The notes beneath the pieces are model-generated. The model made no database searches, had not been told where the DNA came from, and was given only the letters and a program-made list of their open reading frames with translations. Made by a program: the position numbers and the translations under genes. DNA of 64,000 nucleotides from CAXXOK01 sp963663285 (GTDB lineage Bacteria > Bacillota > Clostridia > Christensenellales > Aristaeellaceae), in assembly GCA_963663285.2 (NCBI GenBank), contig CAXXNI010000004.1, forward strand, positions 124,001 through 188,000, in the 5' to 3' direction. Below are positions 34,811 to 43,951 of the stretch, one piece after another (position 1 is the stretch's first letter; each line of letters starts with the position of its first letter).

Positions 34811-37585
34811 ATGCAGAAACCGGCATTTTTGCAAAAGGAGACGCTGACAAGGCTTGGCGTTTCGTTTTTGCTGACCGCCGGTATCGCCGTGCCTTTGCTG
34901 CTGGCGCTGGATTTAAGCGGCAACGTCATTCCGTCGCTGCTGCTGGCGCTGGGCTTGCTGCTGGTGTATACGGCGCTCAGCCGCAGCCGTAAAACGCGCA
35001 TCCTGCTGGGCATTTTGCTGGCGGGCGGCGCGGTGGTGCAGCTGTTTTTGCCCCATTACGGATTACTCGGCCAGTGGGTGGAAGCGTTTAAGGCGTTTGC
35101 GCTGTATTTTTCCGGCTATACGATGGTACTGCCGCTGTTTGGCGCACAGGTCGCCAGTTTCATCACGTTCTGCGTGGCATCGCTGGCGTTTTTGTTTTCC
35201 AAGCGCGGCGCGGGGTTCCTGCCCGCGGCGATGCTGGTGCTTTTGGTACTGTTCGGGCTGTGGAACCTGGGCAAGGTAGCGTTGCTTTGGTACGTTGCGC
35301 CCGCGCTGGTGGCGCTGCTGTTGCAGATGTCGCAAACAGCGCACGATAAAATCAACGTTTTGCATGTGCTGCCCATGGCGGTGGCGGTGGTGCTTTTATC
35401 CTTCCTGCTGGTGCCTTCTGCCCGTGTTACGTTTGCGCCGCTGGAAAAGGCGGCCAGCAGCCTGAAACAGACTATAACGGATTACCTGTTTTTTACCGAT
35501 CCGCGCAACGTGTTTACACTGGGCACTTACGGGTACTACCCCATGGGCAATAACCAGCTGGGCGGCGAGGCCGAACCGAGCGAGTTCCCCGTGATGATGG
35601 TGAAAACCACCCGCAAAACGCTGCTGCGCGGCGTAGTGAAGGATTATTACGACGGCCGCTCCTTTACCGATACATCCGGCGCAAAGCGGTACCTGTACGT
35701 CAACCCCCGCTGGCAGAACCAGCGGCAAAAGGCGTTTTTGGAGCTGCTGCCCGGCGAGGCGATCCTCAAGGTATCCTCGCTGCTGAATGAAAAAGCCATT
35801 ACCGTGCAAATGCAGAACAATGCGGCATCCACCGTGTTTACGCCGCTGTTTTTGCGCGATTTGACCATGGAAAACGATATGGTGGCGTATTTTAACGACG
35901 CCAGCGAGCTGTTTATCACCCGGGATTTGGAGCTGGGAGACCGCTACACCGTGTTTACCCCTGTGTTTGAAGGCGGCGATGCGGGGCTGGACGCGCTGGT
36001 GAACGCCCCCCAGAAGAAAGATTCCTATTACGACAGCATTTACAGCGATTATACCCAACTGCCCGACCATATGGAGCAGGAGGTATTTGATGACGTCGCC
36101 AGCATCGTCGCGGGCGAAACCACGCCCTACGGCAAAGCGATGGCGATTATGCGGCATTTGCAAAAGTACTACCGCTATACGCTAAGCCCCGATACGCCGC
36201 CCGCCAATAAGGATTTTGTGACCTACTTCCTCTATGTGGGCAAAGAGGGGTACTGCACCTATTATGCCTCCGCCATGACGGTCATGTGCCGTATGGCGGG
36301 TCTGCCCGCGCGTTATGTGGAAGGGTTTTTGGCGCAGCCCGCATCGGACGGGTTTGCCTATGTGACCGGTAAGGACGCCCACGCCTGGACGGAAGTGTAT
36401 TTTGAGGGCTTCGGCTGGGTGCCGTTTGACGCTACGCCCCTGCAACAGGCGGGCAGCGACGGCAACAACCAAAGCAACAACCAGCCTTCGCCTTCGCCGT
36501 CTCCGACCGTTTCGCCCTCGCCCTCCCCCACGCCGACCGCCTCGCTTGGGGATAGCGAAACGCCGTCCCCGCCGCCCGAGCAGGATCAAAACGACGAGCC
36601 TACGCCCGAGCCGCAGCCATCCGAGGAGCCGGATGAGCAACCCGATACCGTACCGCCGGATGTGCGGCCGGAGGACGACCAGAACGCCCCGCCGTTTTGG
36701 CTATGGCTGCTCGTGCTGGCCGTACTGGGCGGGCTTGGGGCGCGCATTGCGCTGCGTTCGCCGGGGCGTGTAACCGCGCGGGCGAAAACCCCGCAGGAAA
36801 AACTGTTTATTTACGGCGCTGCGGTACAGCGGCTGTTGATATACGACCGCCACGGGCCGCGTCCGGGCGAAACGCCGCTGAACTTTGCCCGCCGCATCGA
36901 CAGCGTGCATTGCTTCGCCGCGCCCATCATGCCGCTTTGGCGGCTGCTGGCGCTGAGCAATTACAGCCGCCTTGCCGTTGGGCCGGAGCATGTACGCCGC
37001 GCGCAGGATATTTACCAGCGCGGTTTCCGCGGCACCGGGCTGATCCGGCGCATCCGGTTCCGGCTGGGCGCCGCGTTCAGCCGCAACTTCTACCGCCTGC
37101 TGGAAACCCCCGCCCCGCATGATACCCCGCCGGTGCAGAAGCTGCCCTTTACCGTGCCAAAGCCGAAAGGCGGGAAAACGGCGCAGTACGGCAGGGGCGC
37201 AAAACCCCAAGCCAAGGGCGCACGGAAAACCGCCCCAGCCGCACCCCCGGAAAAAACGGATGCCGCGCCAACGCGGGAGGAAGACGCCGTACCCGGCGAA
37301 CCGCGCCCCGCTGCCGGTAAAAACGAGCCGCGCAGCACGCCCCCGGAGGCAGATACGCGCGCGCAGAACACTGCTATGACCAGCCCCCGCCCAACGGCGG
37401 ATGCAGGGGAAAGGCGCACCCCGCCGCAGCCATACCCAAGCCGGCCGGCGGAGGGAGCGCGGACAGCGCGCCCCGCGCCGAATGGAAACGCGGCGAAAGG
37501 CACGCCCCGGCAGCCCGGCGCAAATGCGGACGCCGCAAACCGGCGTACCAGGCGCTCCGGCCGTACTCCGGACGAACCGACATAA
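34811..37585 (+). CDS. TgpA-like transglutaminase membrane protein with long C-terminal tail
   Basis: 924 residues. About six membrane helices fill residues 10-215. An extracellular transglutaminase core follows with the triad Cys482 (GYCTYYASAMT), His524 (KDAHAWTEVY) and Asp540 (VPFDATP). A Pro/Ser/Glu-rich linker leads to a last helix (FWLWLLVLAVLGGLGARIAL) and a DUF4129-like cytoplasmic domain (about 665-760). The last 165 residues are Pro, Ala, Arg and Thr rich, with no fold. This is the third member of the MoxR-DUF58-TgpA set; the tail is longer than usual. Confidence 0.92.
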   Translation: MQKPAFLQKETLTRLGVSFLLTAGIAVPLLLALDLSGNVIPSLLLALGLLLVYTALSRSRKTRILLGILLAGGAVVQLFLPHYGLLGQWVEAFKAFALYFSGYTMVLPLFGAQVASFITFCVASLAFLFSKRGAGFLPAAMLVLLVLFGLWNLGKVALLWYVAPALVALLLQMSQTAHDKINVLHVLPMAVAVVLLSFLLVPSARVTFAPLEKAASSLKQTITDYLFFTDPRNVFTLGTYGYYPMGNNQLGGEAEPSEFPVMMVKTTRKTLLRGVVKDYYDGRSFTDTSGAKRYLYVNPRWQNQRQKAFLELLPGEAILKVSSLLNEKAITVQMQNNAASTVFTPLFLRDLTMENDMVAYFNDASELFITRDLELGDRYTVFTPVFEGGDAGLDALVNAPQKKDSYYDSIYSDYTQLPDHMEQEVFDDVASIVAGETTPYGKAMAIMRHLQKYYRYTLSPDTPPANKDFVTYFLYVGKEGYCTYYASAMTVMCRMAGLPARYVEGFLAQPASDGFAYVTGKDAHAWTEVYFEGFGWVPFDATPLQQAGSDGNNQSNNQPSPSPSPTVSPSPSPTPTASLGDSETPSPPPEQDQNDEPTPEPQPSEEPDEQPDTVPPDVRPEDDQNAPPFWLWLLVLAVLGGLGARIALRSPGRVTARAKTPQEKLFIYGAAVQRLLIYDRHGPRPGETPLNFARRIDSVHCFAAPIMPLWRLLALSNYSRLAVGPEHVRRAQDIYQRGFRGTGLIRRIRFRLGAAFSRNFYRLLETPAPHDTPPVQKLPFTVPKPKGGKTAQYGRGAKPQAKGARKTAPAAPPEKTDAAPTREEDAVPGEPRPAAGKNEPRSTPPEADTRAQNTAMTSPRPTADAGERRTPPQPYPSRPAEGARTARPAPNGNAAKGTPRQPGANADAANRRTRRSGRTPDEPT

Positions 37586-37681
37586 TCATCAGCCGGAGCT
37601 GCATCCGGCGGACGCAGCCCTCGCCGCGCAGTGGAATAACGCGAACGCGGCAGGGTGCAGGAGAAAGGATTTTTCATTTTC

Positions 37682-38461
37682 ATGGCTTACCGTTACGAAA
37701 CCCATTTGCATACCTGTGAAGCCAGCGCCTGCGGCGTTGCCCACGGGCGCGACTATATTGCACACTATCAGGACATGGGCTATCAGGGCATTTTTGTAAC
37801 CGATCACTTTTTTGGCGGGAATACGGCGATCAGCCAGTACCTGCCATGGAGCGAACAAGTCAACCGTTTTTGCGAAGGTTACGAGGATGCATGGAACGAG
37901 GGGCAGAAGCGCGGCTTTCAGGTGTTGTTCGGGTGGGAGCAAGCCTACCGGGGCGATGAGTACCTGGTGTATGGGCTAAATAAAGCGTGGCTTTTGGAAC
38001 ACCCGGAGGTAAAGGATTGGTCGCGCGCCGAGCAATTTGAAAATGTGCACCGCTATGGCGGGTGCGTAGTACAGGCGCACCCCTTCCGCAACCGGTTTTA
38101 CCTGCGCCGCATCATCCTCAACGCCGCGTGCGTAGACGGGGTGGAGGTATACAACGTTGCCAATATGCTGGGTGAGAACGCGCAGGCGTACCGCTACGCC
38201 AAGAACCTCGGCCTGCCGATGCTGGCCGGAAGCGACATACACGATTGGCCTTGGAAAGAATATTCCGGTGTGGATCTGCCCACCCCGCTCACGGATGAAA
38301 AGGATTTTGCCGCCCGCATCCGCAGCAAGGCTCCCATCGAAATGGCGGCTCCGGTGGAAAAGCTGAAACAGGCTGCAATTGCTCCGGTGGGGCTGCCTGT
38401 GCGCGTGCTGGACGATCACGGCCTGCCGACGAACATCCCCTACGAGTCGCTGTTGAAATAA
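37682..38461 (+). CDS. PHP-domain metal-dependent phosphoesterase
   Basis: 259 residues from the ATG at 37682; AGGAGAAAGGAT is upstream, at rather wide spacing. The PHP motifs are visible: THLHTCEASACG (HxH), TDHFFGG, QAHPFRN and SDIHDW. The fold coordinates two or three metals and hydrolyses phosphate esters; related proteins act on nucleotides or histidinol phosphate. The substrate is unknown. A strong terminator follows, ending the plus-strand block. Confidence 0.88.
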   Translation: MAYRYETHLHTCEASACGVAHGRDYIAHYQDMGYQGIFVTDHFFGGNTAISQYLPWSEQVNRFCEGYEDAWNEGQKRGFQVLFGWEQAYRGDEYLVYGLNKAWLLEHPEVKDWSRAEQFENVHRYGGCVVQAHPFRNRFYLRRIILNAACVDGVEVYNVANMLGENAQAYRYAKNLGLPMLAGSDIHDWPWKEYSGVDLPTPLTDEKDFAARIRSKAPIEMAAPVEKLKQAAIAPVGLPVRVLDDHGLPTNIPYESLLK

Positions 38462-38486
38462 CGGAGTGTATAAAGTTGAATCATAA

Positions 38487-38528
38487 TCCCCAGCCTTCCC
38501 CGTTTACACGGGGAGGCTGGGGGTTTTG
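38487..38528 (+). terminator. Intrinsic terminator after the PHP gene
   Basis: CCCCAGCCTTCCCCGT pairs with ACGGGGAGGCTGGGG around a TTAC loop (one bulged T) and is followed by TTTTG. It is 27 bases after the stop codon. Confidence 0.85.
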
Positions 38529-38583
38529 TATACCGGAAAAACCTTTCGTAACAGTGAAGTGGTAGTGGTAAAGGGGTTCATGT

Positions 38584-38623
38584 AAAAACCCCCGGCTTTC
38601 CAACAGGCAGGGAAAGCCGGGGG
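38584..38623 (-). terminator. Intrinsic terminator of the stressosome-phosphorelay operon
   Basis: On the minus strand a CCCCCGGCTTTCC / GGAAAGCCGGGGG stem is followed by TTTTTACA. It lies 20 bases after the stop of the HD-GYP gene and marks the operon end. Confidence 0.85.
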
Positions 38624-38642
38624 CTCAACAGCAAAATCCGGT

Positions 38643-39743
38643 TTACAGGGCAGGGGTAGCCGCGTCGGAGTATTGCTGTGCGATTTTATGGAATTCGTCG
38701 CTGATGGTTAAAAACACGTCCACGAGCATCGGGTCAAAGTGCGTGCCGCGGTCAGCGACGATAATGGATACTGCTTTCTCATGAGAAAAAGGCGGCTTGT
38801 ATACCCGCTCGCTGATAAGCGCGTCGTACGCGTCGGCAATGGCCATGATGCGCCCCGCGATGGGGATATTTTCGCCCGCAAGCCCGTCCGGATAGCCCGA
38901 ACCGTTCCATTTTTCGTGGTGGTAGCGTGACAGCGTCATGGCGTACTGTAAAAACGAGTTGTCTCCCAGCCGTTCGGATGCCTGAAACAGCGCGTTGTAG
39001 CCGATCAGCGGGTGCTGCTTCATCTCCGCAAACTCTTCCTCCGTCAGCCGGCCGGGCTTGAGCAATATCTCGTCCCGGATGCCGATTTTGCCAATGTCGT
39101 GCAGCGGAGCCGAATGGTACAGGTTCGCAATGACATCATCGGTAAGCAGGTCGCTGTAGCGGGGAAGCTCCTGCGTTTTTTTCGCCAGCACACGCACGTA
39201 GTTCTTGGTACGTTTAATGTGGCCGCCGGTTTCCGGGTCGCGGTATTCTGCCAGATAGGCGATGGCTTCAATCGTAGTTTCCTGCGTCAGGCACAGCTCG
39301 TGGGTACGCTCGCGCACCTTTTCTTCCAGCAGTTCGTTATTCATGGCCAGCTCCTGCTTGGCCAGCATCAGCGACAGGTGCGTATGCACGCGCGCCTGCA
39401 CCTCCGAAATATCAAACGGCTTGGTAATGTAATCCACCGCGCCCAGCTGAAAGCCCTTGGTTTTGCTTTCAATATCGGTCATGGCTGTAATCAGGATAAT
39501 GGGGATGTCGGCTGTCTCCTTTTTGGACTGCAAGGCGGCGCACACTTCATAGCCGCTCATTTTCGGCATCATAATATCCAAAAGCAGGATGTCCGGCTTT
39601 TCGGCCTGTATGTATTCCAGCGCGGAAACGCCGTCCATGGCGACGGCGATTTCGTAATCATCCCCCAGCGCCCCGACGAGAATATCAATATTTTCTTCGG
39701 TATCGTCCACGACCAATACCGTGCAATCCGACAGCTTTTTCAT
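38643..39743 (-). CDS. Response regulator with HD-GYP output domain
   Basis: 366 residues. REC domain: CTVLVVDDTEENI (residues 7-19), phospho-acceptor Asp56 in ILLLDIMMPKM and Lys108 in ITKPF. The HD-GYP domain shows LHDIGKIGIRDEILLKPGRL (His215-Asp216) and HHEKWNGSGYPDGL (GYP at 283-285), the signature of cyclic-di-GMP phosphodiesterases. It would hydrolyse c-di-GMP when phosphorylated. It lies 53 bp downstream of the hybrid kinase and is the last gene of the operon, so it is the likely effector of the relay. A GGDEF synthase occurs 10 kb away. Confidence 0.93.
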   Translation of the reverse strand: MKKLSDCTVLVVDDTEENIDILVGALGDDYEIAVAMDGVSALEYIQAEKPDILLLDIMMPKMSGYEVCAALQSKKETADIPIILITAMTDIESKTKGFQLGAVDYITKPFDISEVQARVHTHLSLMLAKQELAMNNELLEEKVRERTHELCLTQETTIEAIAYLAEYRDPETGGHIKRTKNYVRVLAKKTQELPRYSDLLTDDVIANLYHSAPLHDIGKIGIRDEILLKPGRLTEEEFAEMKQHPLIGYNALFQASERLGDNSFLQYAMTLSRYHHEKWNGSGYPDGLAGENIPIAGRIMAIADAYDALISERVYKPPFSHEKAVSIIVADRGTHFDPMLVDVFLTISDEFHKIAQQYSDAATPAL

Positions 39744-39796
39744 GGGGACCCTTTCCTGTTATACAATCCTTGGGGTTACACAATGTTTGGATGCCG

Positions 39797-42700
39797 TCAG
39801 TCTTTTGCAAGCGCAGCGGCCAGCTCGGCCAGCACGGCCAGCGCCTCGGTGTAGTGGTATTTTGCCAGCTGCTTATCCAGCGCGGCGGCCTGCTCGCGCA
39901 GGGATGCGGGCCATACAAGCTGGCGGTAGGATGCCATGGCGTCGGCACATTTTTTGGGCTTATGGGCTTTAATGCTGGGTTCCAGCTCCTGCAAAGCGGC
40001 GCGCAGCTCTTCTGCCGGGCTGACCGGCCCGGTTGCCGCGGCGCTTGTTTCCGCCGGCGCGGCTTTGCGCAGTTCGGCAATCAACGGTTCCAGCAGCTGG
40101 TGCGTGGCGGCGATCGCTTCTTCCACCGTGGCGGCGGATGCTTTTTCCCGCAGCGCCTGCTCCAACGCGGCGGCTTTTTGCTGCACATCCACCGCGCCGA
40201 TGTTGCCGGATACACTTTTCAGCGTATGGGCGATCCGCTCGGCGGTTTCGCGGTCCCCTGCGGACAGGGCGTGCGCCAACTCGGTGAGCACTTCGCTTTG
40301 CCCGGCGGCATATTTGCGCAGCAGATTCATATAGGCTTTGCGTTTGCCCAGCACGCGGCGCAGGCCGAGGGCTGTATCCACGCCCGGAATCACCAGTTCG
40401 GGCTGCGTATCCGCATCCGGCTCGCTGTTTACCGGTTCGCGGGGCGCGGTGGCGGGCATATCCGGGTCGGGTGTGTACCACTTTTGCAGCACGGTAAACA
40501 TCTGCGCCGGGTTAATGGGCTTGGAGAGATAATCGTTCATGCCTGCTTTAATGCACCGGGCGCGGTCCTCCCGCAGGGCGTTGGCTGTCATCGCGATGAT
40601 CGGCAAAGCCGACAGCTGGGGAATTTTACGGATGCACCTGGAGGCTTCCAGCCCGTCCATGACCGGCATTTGCATATCCATCAGCACCACATCGTAGGCG
40701 TTTTGTTTTACTTTATCCACGGCGATTTTGCCGTTGCCCGCAATATCGATGTGGATATCCGGATCGTCCAGCAATTCGGTAATCACTTCCTGGTTCAGGT
40801 CGTTATCCTCCACCAGCAGAATATGTGCGCCGCGCAGGCCGACAAGCGATGCGGCGTCGTTGTTTGCGGCTTCGGGATGCGGCTCGTTTTCCCGCACCAG
40901 CTTCGCACCCAGAATGCGGCAGGTGGATTCCAGCAGCACGCTGGGGGTCAGGGGTTTAAGCAGCACCAAATCCAGCCCGGTTTCCTCCGCTTCGTGGAAA
41001 ACCTCCTCCCGCCCGTAGGCGGTTACGATGATGCAGCGGGGTTTTACCAGCGGCCGGGAAGCGAGGATTTTGCGCCACGTTTCGATGCCGTTGATGCCGG
41101 GCATCTGCATATCCATATAGATAATTTCATACGGCTTGTGGATGGCGTCGGCATTTTTAACCATGTTGATGGCGGCGGCGCCGCAATCGGCCTTATCGAC
41201 GATCAAACCCATGCTGGTCAGCATTTCCTGCATCACCTTGCGGGCAATGGGGTTATCGTCCACCACCAGCACCCGGCGCCCGCTGATGTTGATGTTGTAA
41301 CGGCGCGGCTCGGTCTCCGGCGCGCGCTCGGTAAGGCGCGCGGTAAACCAGAAGGTGCTGCCTTTGCCGTAGGTGGATTTTACGCCGACTTCCCCGTTCA
41401 TCAGCGAGGCGAGCTGTTTGGAAATCGCCAGCCCCAGCCCCGTGCCGCCGTACTTGCGCGTGGTGGATGTATCGGCTTGATGGAAGGGGCGGAACAGCCG
41501 CCCGATCTGCTCTTTGGTCAGCCCGATGCCCGTATCCTGCACTTCAAAGCGCAGGGTGCACTCGTTGCCCTCCTGCGAAATTTTCTGGATGCGGACGATG
41601 ATTTCGCCTTTTTCGGTAAACTTGACGGCGTTGTTGGCGTAGTTCACCAGCACCTGCCCCAGCCGCAGCGGATCGCCGCGTAGATAATCGGAGATGTTTT
41701 TATCCACGTCGAAGATCAGCTCCAGATTCTTGTCGGAGCATTTTTCCCCGATCATATCAAACAGATTTTCCAGCACGTTGTGCAGTTTAAAATCCGTATT
41801 TTCCAGCGTCATGCGGCCGGCTTCGATTTTGGAAAAGTCCAGTATATCGTTGATGATGCCCAGCAGGTGCTGGCTGGAGCGGTAGATTTTATTAGCCAGA
41901 TCCTTCTGCTTTTCCGTAAGCCCCGTATTGTTGAGCAGATAGGTCATGCCCATGATGGCGTTCATCGGGGTGCGGATTTCGTGGCTCATATTCGCCAGAA
42001 AATCCGCTTTGGAGCGCGCAGCCTGTTCGGCTTCGCTTTTCGCCTGTATCAAATCCTCTTCCATGCGGATACGCTCGCTGATGTCGGTGGCGATGCCGCA
42101 AAGCCCCGTTACCTCGCTGCCATTGAACATCGGCACCCGGGTAATGAGAAAATGGCTGCGGCTATGGCCGTCGAAGGCGTGGCACTCTTCGCAGGTGTTT
42201 ACTTTGTGAGACAGCATGACCAGCCGGTCGTTTTCCGAAAGGACGGAGCTGGTGGCGCGGCTGAAAATCTCCTCGCTGGTGTGCCCCAGCGCCATTTTGC
42301 GGCTGCAATGTACGGTTTCTTCCCACTGGGGGTTTACGTAGATGTAGCGGCCCTGCGCGTCCTTGGCGTAGATGACGGAATGGATGTTATCCAGCACCGA
42401 CTGCAGCAGGTGCTGGCTGCTTTGCAGCTCGTCGTTGGCCTGGGAAAGCTTGCGCATCAGCTCTTCGCGGGTGGGTTTACTGATCGTCTCCCGGATGGAC
42501 GCGACCAGATCGTCGCTGATATGCAGGGCAGAATCGAGGCGTTTAAACAGGCTCACCTGATGCTCGCCCTCCCCGATGGGGAAAATGGCCGTATCGTCAA
42601 ACGCTTTGGAAATCGCCAGTGCATCCGGCCAGGCGTCCACCGGCTCAATGAGCACGGTTACACCCGGCAGCTCGCTGTTTTGCGACAGGCCAAAGGTGGC

Positions 42701-42874
42701 GGTGGTCGGCCCCTCCCGCGGCAGGGAAAGGCGAAGCCACTCCGACAGCCCCGACTCCATACGGGTTACGGAGATATCCGAATAACCGAGTAGGCGGAAC
42801 GCCTGCCGCAGCTTGGCCCGGACGCTGATGAGCGTGCGGAGATCATGAACTTGTAAGCTACCCAGCTCAACCAT
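39797..42874 (-). CDS. Hybrid sensor histidine kinase (PAS-HisKA-HATPase-REC-REC-Hpt)
   Basis: 1025 residues without transmembrane segments. The first 140 residues carry a region resembling a degenerate RsbT-type ATPase fold (KLRQAFRLLGYSDISVTRME). A PAS domain spans 155-265 and holds a C228-x-x-C231-H232 motif. His298 in NMSHEIRTPMNAIMG is the phosphorylated residue; the ATPase motifs are NYANNAVKFT, DTGIGL and GGTGLGLAIS. Two REC domains follow (Asp588 and Asp733) and an Hpt domain (His883 in AHTLKSVSGNIGA). The order suits a full phosphorelay ending at the HD-GYP regulator. Confidence 0.95.
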   Translation of the reverse strand: MVELGSLQVHDLRTLISVRAKLRQAFRLLGYSDISVTRMESGLSEWLRLSLPREGPTTATFGLSQNSELPGVTVLIEPVDAWPDALAISKAFDDTAIFPIGEGEHQVSLFKRLDSALHISDDLVASIRETISKPTREELMRKLSQANDELQSSQHLLQSVLDNIHSVIYAKDAQGRYIYVNPQWEETVHCSRKMALGHTSEEIFSRATSSVLSENDRLVMLSHKVNTCEECHAFDGHSRSHFLITRVPMFNGSEVTGLCGIATDISERIRMEEDLIQAKSEAEQAARSKADFLANMSHEIRTPMNAIMGMTYLLNNTGLTEKQKDLANKIYRSSQHLLGIINDILDFSKIEAGRMTLENTDFKLHNVLENLFDMIGEKCSDKNLELIFDVDKNISDYLRGDPLRLGQVLVNYANNAVKFTEKGEIIVRIQKISQEGNECTLRFEVQDTGIGLTKEQIGRLFRPFHQADTSTTRKYGGTGLGLAISKQLASLMNGEVGVKSTYGKGSTFWFTARLTERAPETEPRRYNINISGRRVLVVDDNPIARKVMQEMLTSMGLIVDKADCGAAAINMVKNADAIHKPYEIIYMDMQMPGINGIETWRKILASRPLVKPRCIIVTAYGREEVFHEAEETGLDLVLLKPLTPSVLLESTCRILGAKLVRENEPHPEAANNDAASLVGLRGAHILLVEDNDLNQEVITELLDDPDIHIDIAGNGKIAVDKVKQNAYDVVLMDMQMPVMDGLEASRCIRKIPQLSALPIIAMTANALREDRARCIKAGMNDYLSKPINPAQMFTVLQKWYTPDPDMPATAPREPVNSEPDADTQPELVIPGVDTALGLRRVLGKRKAYMNLLRKYAAGQSEVLTELAHALSAGDRETAERIAHTLKSVSGNIGAVDVQQKAAALEQALREKASAATVEEAIAATHQLLEPLIAELRKAAPAETSAAATGPVSPAEELRAALQELEPSIKAHKPKKCADAMASYRQLVWPASLREQAAALDKQLAKYHYTEALAVLAELAAALAKD

Positions 42875-42895
42875 TTTGGTAACCTCATTTGCTGT

Positions 42896-43489
42896 TTACG
42901 CAAGGTACTTCATAACGATGCAGGAAGCGTCGTCGTTGCCGGTGGCGTAGGTATCGATCAGCGTATCGGCGATATACTGGGCGTCGCGCAGGTAGAGCCC
43001 CGCGCATTCCAGCGGGTTGAAGTGCGCGCGGATGCCATCGGAATGGAGCAGCAGCATTTCGCCGGGTTTCAAAGTCATCTCCAGCAGGCGGGGGCGGATG
43101 GTGCGGTAGCCCAGCACGCCGTCCCGCATGGGCAGGCTTTGGGATTTGTTGCCCACAATGCGCACGGCGATATTGCCGATACCGGTATAGGTAAGCATCC
43201 CTGTGCCGGGGGAAAAACGGCACAGCGCGCCGACGGCGCCACGGCTGTCCAGCAGGCTGGCATGCAGCCCAATAAGCAGGGAAAGTAAATCCATCTCGAA
43301 ATGGTCATCCAGATACTTTTCGGCCAGAATGGCGGTTTTACGCGCTTCTGCGCCGTGGCCCAGCACGTCGATGAGCGCGAACAGATAAGCGCTTTGGGCG
43401 CGGTAGATGCGTGCGGTGTCGCCGCATTCACTCAGGTAATGGTACAGCGGCCGCAGGGCGAACGCGTAATCAACGTCGGTCATGAACAT
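42896..43489 (-). CDS. RsbX/SpoIIE-like PP2C serine phosphatase
   Basis: 197 residues if the ATG at 43489 is used; an in-frame ATG at 43483 is equally plausible. PP2C motifs are visible: LIDVLGHGAEA (metal-binding Asp and substrate loop), TYTGIGNIAVRI, LLHSDGIRAHF and NDDASCIVMKY. RsbX removes phosphate from RsbR and RsbS and resets the stressosome. The gene start overlaps the RsbT-like gene by 20 bp, so expression is coupled. It is in the expected rsbR-S-T-X order. Confidence 0.88.
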   Translation of the reverse strand: MFMTDVDYAFALRPLYHYLSECGDTARIYRAQSAYLFALIDVLGHGAEARKTAILAEKYLDDHFEMDLLSLLIGLHASLLDSRGAVGALCRFSPGTGMLTYTGIGNIAVRIVGNKSQSLPMRDGVLGYRTIRPRLLEMTLKPGEMLLLHSDGIRAHFNPLECAGLYLRDAQYIADTLIDTYATGNDDASCIVMKYLA

Positions 43490-43937
43490 TCCACTTTCTG
43501 GTCAGCACCCGCGTGCCCCTGCCGGGGTACGATTCGATGGCGAACTCGTCCATGATCCGTTTCACGCTGGGCAAGCCGGAGCCTAAGCTGTTTTGGGTTG
43601 TGCTGTACTGGTCGCGCATCGCCTTTTCCACATCCGGGATGCCAGGCCCGCGGTCACGTGCGAGCAGCTCGATGCCGGTTTGGCCTTCGCCGTTTTGGAT
43701 GGCGCGCAGCTCTATTTCGCCGCTGCCGGCGTAGCGAAGGATGTTGGTTGCCAGCTCCGAGGCGGCGGAGGCGACCATAAACTCATCCGTTGCGGTAAAG
43801 CCGGTTTGAGAGAGAATATCCCGGGCTACGTAGATCACGATTTCGTTGTCACTGGGCTTGTTCAGGGGAATTACGCGGCGCTGCAGCACCGTGACGTCCC
43901 TGCCGCCGCACAGGCGGAAGACCCCGTCGTCTATCAT
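43470..43937 (-). CDS. RsbT-like serine/threonine kinase (GHKL ATPase)
   Basis: 155 residues with an AGGAG-like site (CGGAGAA). The GHKL motifs are intact: N box ELATNILRYA (residues 61-70), G1 box DRGPGIP (95-101) and G2 box SLGSGLPSVKRIMDEF (117-132). RsbT phosphorylates RsbS and RsbR in a stressosome and, once released, activates a downstream partner. In Bacillus that partner is RsbU; no RsbU is present here, and the following kinase is the best candidate. It begins 14 bp after the RsbS-like gene. Confidence 0.88.
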   Translation of the reverse strand: MIDDGVFRLCGGRDVTVLQRRVIPLNKPSDNEIVIYVARDILSQTGFTATDEFMVASAASELATNILRYAGSGEIELRAIQNGEGQTGIELLARDRGPGIPDVEKAMRDQYSTTQNSLGSGLPSVKRIMDEFAIESYPGRGTRVLTRKWNVHDRR

Positions 43938-43951
43938 ACAGTTCTCCGTTA

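Noticed and set aside
39770..41683. 637-codon plus-strand frame
   Set aside because: It is antisense to the hybrid kinase, whose domains and motifs are complete, and it shows no family pattern.
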